Positions 59,318-64,000 of a DNA stretch of 64,000 nucleotides are shown here, one piece after another (position 1 is the stretch's first letter; each line of letters opens with the position of its first letter). Below the pieces are notes generated by a model, which had not been told where the DNA came from, ran no database searches, and worked only from the letters and a program-made list of their open reading frames with translations. This DNA is from Septoria linicola. Lineage: Eukaryota; Ascomycota; Dothideomycetes; Mycosphaerellales; Mycosphaerellaceae. The DNA lies in NCBI GenBank assembly GCA_024114885.1, contig CP099420.1:992001-1056000 (forward strand), read 5' to 3'. Both the position numbers and the translations under genes were made by a program.

Positions 59318-62313
59318 ACTAAAAACATCTTCTTAGATCCGATTATTATTCGCTAGCCGCTACTCTTCTACTATATCCTTAGAGATCTCCTTAGGAACAG
59401 CCTCTCTCTTCTTTAACGCTAATACTTCTAAGTTACTATCTACGCTTATAAAGCTAGCTTCGCTAAATATATACTCCTTAATATCTATAGCTATAGCGTA
59501 GGTAGTATCGAATTAAGCTTTAGCCGTAGTCTACTATTTAGCTATATAGATCTTAAACTCCTCCTTACTTATACTAAAGAGCTTCTTTATTTCTATACTT
59601 ACTACCTAATCCGCTTATAGAACTCGGCCTACTAAGGTATTAGAAATCGGGCCTAGGCTAGTTAATAGTACCTCTATAGCGAAAGGCTTTATCGCTCGTA
59701 TAGGGTATATAGTACTAGAAGCTATAAAGAGTATCCGCTCGCGGTAGAGATATACGCTATAGATCGTAGAAACGTTAACGTAATTACTATTAGGTAGCTT
59801 ATCTAATATACGACTATTAGAGTAGGCTAGAAATACTATTAGAATTAGGCGATACTCTTCGCCTATACGAGTATACTACTAAGGGATATAGAGGTGCGAA
59901 ATAACTAGCGAGCCTCTATTAGTACAAAGATTCTTCTAACTAAGCTTAAGATTAATTTTTATTTTATTAGTAATTACTAGAGGTATAGTCTTAATAAAGC
60001 CTATACTATAGCTTTGCTTATTAGCGATAATACGCCTTACTAGCTACTTTGCCTCCTTAGGGTTAAAGAGCTCGTTACTAATCGTGTCCGAGGTTAGTAA
60101 AAGTCGTCCTCTATCGCCGATATCGTCTAGAGAGATTATAAATTAAACCTAATTAAGTCTCTTTTTCTTAAGTAGTATATTCTCGTTTAAGGCGATATAC
60201 TAGAAGCCGTTAGAGTAGTTAGAACTAGCCTTATCGTCGAAGATATAAAAGGTAGTAGATAGGTAGGCTACGTACTTAATAGTCGTATATAGAGTAGTAA
60301 CTAGCTAGTATAGCTATAGTAGAGGATACTAGCGAAGAAGCTATTAGGACAGCGAGTACTATATACCGCGAGACTAACTATACTAACTAATAGCTATATT
60401 ATACTATCGATATACTATAAACTTATACTATATAGCTTCGAGTAAAGAGTCTAGGATCTAAAATAGGCCTCTAGTAGAAGGAGAATAAAAGAAGAAGCCA
60501 TAGTTAGTCTAGGTACCCTTATTACTATCGTAGTCTAAGAGCTCCTAAGCCTTCTAATAGACGTTAGAAGTAACCTTCAAGTCTACTTCGGTCGTAGAGA
60601 ACTAAAAGGGTCTAAGATAGCTTCCTCCTACCTTACGTATTAGAGTATTAATATCGTCCTCTAGTTCCTAAGTATTAGTACCCTTCTTACTACGACGAGA
60701 GCGTCCTACTAGCTTAGAGAAGAAAGTATTCGCTTCTAGCTTAAACTACGTCTAGTTTTAAGTATTCTAGGTAATAAGGGCTTAGAGATCGGCTATACTA
60801 CCTATCTAAATAATACGCTAGTAGAGAGTATACGTTACGTTAGCTATCTTTAGTAGCTTTAAACCTATAGTATTACCTATCTTAGTTATATATTCTTTAT
60901 AAAGAGGCTAGCTAAGGTACGAAAGAATATTAATTAAAGCGTAGCTCTTAGCTACTTTCTTCTTCTCCTAGACATTATCGACTTCTTTAAGAGCTCCGCT
61001 AACGATTATATAATAGTAGACTTTAGAGGTAATACTATCCTTTATATAAGCCTAGTAACGTAGATTAGGCTCCGAGTCGCTCTCTAGCTTAATTCTACTA
61101 TTATCTTCTAGTACGATTAGCGATAGGCGTTACGGACCTAGTAGCGGCTCTATCGTAGATAATACTTAGTCTTATATAGGATTACTATCGCTCGAAGCGC
61201 TTAGTATAGGAGAAGTCTCGATTAAGGTAATAATAGTTTCTCTAGCACAAATTCTAGTAAGCCTCTCGCTCTTATAAAGGACGAGCGTAGGCTTCTTCGT
61301 AGAGCTTAGCGTTAACTTCTCTAACTAAGCTTTTAGCCTCTATATAGTACTAGGCGATATAGAATCTCTAAGGTAAGGCTCTAAGGTCGTAAGTAAATTA
61401 TCTTCTCTTTCTTTTTCTTAACTAGAGTTTCGAGTAGGACTAGATAAGAATAGGCTCTTAGGCGTAGAAGAGGAGGGTCGTCTATTAGATCTTAGATTTC
61501 TAAGAGAAGGTAATAGTCTATAAGACATTAAGGGCTGTTTCTCTACTACTAGGAATATATAGGTTAGTTCTTCGAAGATCTCTCCTTTAGTAAGCTTAAC
61601 TATAAATCTATACTAATTAAGTCTATAGCCCGCCTCTAGGCGTACTTTTCTTATCTTATAGCTAAATACGTCGACCTATAAGAGCTCCTTCTTAAACTTA
61701 TTCTAGTAGCGTCTCCTATCTAAGTTCGTATTAATAAAGCCTAAGCTCTACGAGCTAGGAGTCTTCTTACTTCTCTATAGCTAAAAATACTAGCTACGAG
61801 AGAATATATTCGCTATCTACTAATAGAAACGCTCTTACTTTTACTACGCCGAGAAGACCTAGTCTTTTAGCTCGCTCTCTTCGAAGATACCTTTATACTT
61901 ATTTAATTATTAATAAAGGTTTCTAAGTATTTCTTTATCGTATAAGACTTAGTTAAGGAAGAGGAAGTTTTACTCGTATCTAAACTTTATACGTAGCTAC
62001 TACTAGATTAAGTTTCTCTCCTTTACTAAGTCTCGGCCTTCTTAGCGTATCTTCTTTATATTATTACGCTTTACGCTCTACGCGTTAAGGTACTTCGGCA
62101 AAATCTTAGCTAAGAGGCGTTTAAAGAAGTTAAATATACTAATCTTTATTCTATCGTTTACTTCCTCGACTTACTTAAGTACTAAGTCGATACTCTTCTT
62201 CTATTCTTATAGCGTTTCTAGCGATAGGATAGCTTCGGTAGCGTTATCAAGGTTTGTTATACTAGTAAGAGGTCCGCTTAAGGCCTAGAAACTAATAAGA
62301 GAGCCTTCGCGAT
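59318..62313 (-). pseudogene. G4 ORF X, RIP-broken
   Basis: Counterpart of 45790-48790 on the minus strand, complete length. It is more mutated than the G2 copy and has one or two short indels against it (for example near 61,270 and 61,400), so it is useful for comparing ORF X between copies. Confidence 0.68.
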
Positions 62314-62864
62314 TAGTATAAGTAAGCGCTATACCTTATATAGAACTTAAAGAAGCTATTTTTCGTCTCTTCTTTAAAGAATCTTATCTAGGCAGTTCTT
62401 ATATTAGACTTCGAATAGGTAAGGTAGAAGGTGAAAGCGCTAGTCTTAATAAGCGTTTAGGCGTTAAAGAACGCTAGAAAGGGGAAGTCTTATTCTTTAT
62501 ATACGATAGAGAAAGAGAACGTCTTTAAATAGTCGTATTAATAGCTTAAAGTAATATAAAGCGCGTAACTAGTAATAAGTAACTTAAATAGCGAGGAGGG
62601 TTAGGCGCGTAACCGGTTATAGAGTTTTCTATTATATTAGTTACCGCTTACGTATATAAATAGCTATATAGCGTTACTAGGTAGTAACGAAAGATAAGAA
62701 TCGAACTTAATAGAAGCAAGGCTCTATAGTAACTAATTAATAGTTAATAAGGAAGAAGAGATCGTTTAGAGCGTAAAAGTAGTCTAATTATATACCTTAT
62801 CGTAGTAGCGTAACTACTATTAGGATTAGGAGTCTATATATAGAGCTTAGTTACGTAAGGTTTT

Positions 62865-62887
62865 AGTTATCGTTTAAAAAGACAACT
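62865..62887 (-). repeat. 23-bp palindrome P3 (G4)
   Basis: Plus strand AGTTATCGTTT, A, AAAAGACAACT. The CA in GACAACT shows the pre-RIP form of the arm. Confidence 0.82.
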
Positions 62888-63940
62888 AAAAGTTCACTTT
62901 ACCTTAACGCTTCTATAGCTGTCGTATACTACCGACGCTACTACTAACTACTATAGTATATACCTTACTATCGCTAATAAGGACTAAGACTTAGATACTA
63001 TCGTCGTTACCTCTACTAACTTAAAAGAGCCTTATTTTTCATATACCTAGTCGACTTACTAGATCGCGCTTTCTATATCGTAAGAGACCGCTAGCGCTAT
63101 AATTAATAGCTAGAAAGGAGCTATTAGAGCCGCTATCGCTAAAGATTCAAGCTTCTTCGCTTCTAGGTAGGCTAAAAAACCTTAAACTTTAAGAATTCTC
63201 TACTAGAAACTAATATTTTTAGTAATTCCTTTAGTTAGGCGAAAATTAGTAGTAGAAAGGCTCTTAGGACAGAAAATTATTATCTTACTTTACTAATTAG
63301 TAATAGAAAAAGGCTCTAGGAAGGTAGATTATAGTACTAATCTTAGAAATTACTAGTAGAAAAGAGCTTCGAGAGTATAGCTCTAGCTTAGATTCTAAGA
63401 CCTAGTAGTAGAAAGTAGCTCGGGATAGCTAACTTTTATAGCGATAGTAGGCTTAGGACTTAGAAAAAGGAGTAGGATAGTAGGTTAACTAGTAGATATA
63501 GAATCTATACTTAAAAGTTAAGCTTAAGAGAGTAACTAGCTATATAGATACTTATCTTAACTATAGAAAATAGCGTCGGGACAGTTAGGATTAGCTAGAT
63601 TCCTACTAATCTAATAAAAGAGGAGCTCGGGAAGCTTAGATTAGAGCTCGATAGTAGCTCTAGGAATAAAAGAAGTACTTAGAATAGCTAAGATTTAGCT
63701 AGATTTATACTAGTCTAGTAAATTATAAGCTTAGGAAGCTCTAATTAGAGCTTAATAGTAGCTTTAGGACTAAGAGAAGCGCTTAGGAAGGTTAGATTAG
63801 AGCTCGATAGTAGCTCTAGGAACAAAAGAAGCGTTTAGGATAGTATAGACTTAGGAATATTAGCCTTTTTATAGTAGAGGCTAGGCTTTAGTAGCTAGAT
63901 CTTAGCTTATACCTCTAATTAAGTATCGCCTATCGAATTT
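62888..63940 (-). repeat. G4 spacer with degenerate tandem repeats
   Basis: Same spacer as in G2, with an additional partial unit at about 63,778-63,840 (GGTTAGATTAGAGCTCGATA...). Confidence 0.7.
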
Positions 63941-64000
63941 CTACTTCTTTAGCTCTACCGGGCTAGCTTTAGCTTTTGATTTACTAAGTCTTCTACTTCT
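63941..64000 (-). pseudogene. G4 integrase C-terminal end (partial)
   Basis: The last 60 bases match the minus-strand start of the G2 integrase tail (about 25,812-25,872). The gene continues outside the window. Confidence 0.65.

Larger units (their letters stand above)
58893..64000 (-). mobile_element. Gypsy element G4, 3' part (runs off the window)
   Basis: Minus-strand 3' LTR, tail, P4, ORF X, P3, spacer and the very end of integrase (63,950-64,000). Inserted into G3 ORF X. Confidence 0.92.

Noticed and set aside
1..64000. AT-rich window as a mitochondrial genome
   Set aside because: LTR retrotransposons with target duplications, CpA-specific decay and retained CpG point to nuclear RIP-affected DNA; no mitochondrial gene is present.

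Overview
The window is AT-rich and made entirely of transposable elements. I see no host gene, tRNA, rRNA or CRISPR array. Almost every CpA/TpG has become TpA, while CpG is still common, and the retroelement reading frames are full of TAG/TAA exactly where Gln or Trp is expected. This is the footprint of repeat-induced point mutation (RIP), so the source is most likely an AT-rich heterochromatic block of a filamentous ascomycete (Pezizomycotina). I cannot name the species.

Layout. (1) 1-9349 is a heavily mutated hAT-type DNA transposon region. It has a BED-finger/DDE-like transposase frame (about 4440-7300), a head-to-tail duplication of its 3' third (5781-7558 and 7559-9349), and a private 13-bp unit (CCGACTACGTTTA) at nine places, two of them repeated in the duplicate. 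(2) 9350-16506 holds remnants of two older Copia elements on the minus strand (C0a, C0b). A complete Copia (C1, 9520-15818, target duplication GTTAC) lies inside C0a. (3) 16507-64000 is a nest of one large Gypsy family of about 13.2 kb. G1 (+, 16507-48964) is split by G2 (-, 20792-40307), and G2 is split by a second complete Copia (C2, 29836-36134, target duplication GTATA). G3 (+, from 48965) starts inside the 3' LTR of G1, and G4 (-, from 58893) interrupts G3 and runs off the window.

Inferred insertion order: hAT and C0 first; then C1 into C0a and G1 into C0b; then G2 into G1 and C2 into G2; then G3 into the G1 LTR and G4 into G3. The two Copia copies keep many CA/TG dinucleotides and are the youngest and least mutated; both are exactly 6299 bp with 278-bp LTRs.

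The Gypsy family is the most unusual part. Order: 279-bp LTR, leader, gag plus retropepsin, RT-RNaseH-integrase, a repeat-rich spacer of about 1 kb, an extra frame of about 1000 codons (here 'ORF X') that I do not recognise, and 3' LTR. A 23-bp near-palindrome (AGTTATC...GATAACT) sits at each of the four boundaries between these coding blocks in every copy, 13 times in the window. All genes are broken by RIP; the few open stretches are short fragments of retroelement proteins.
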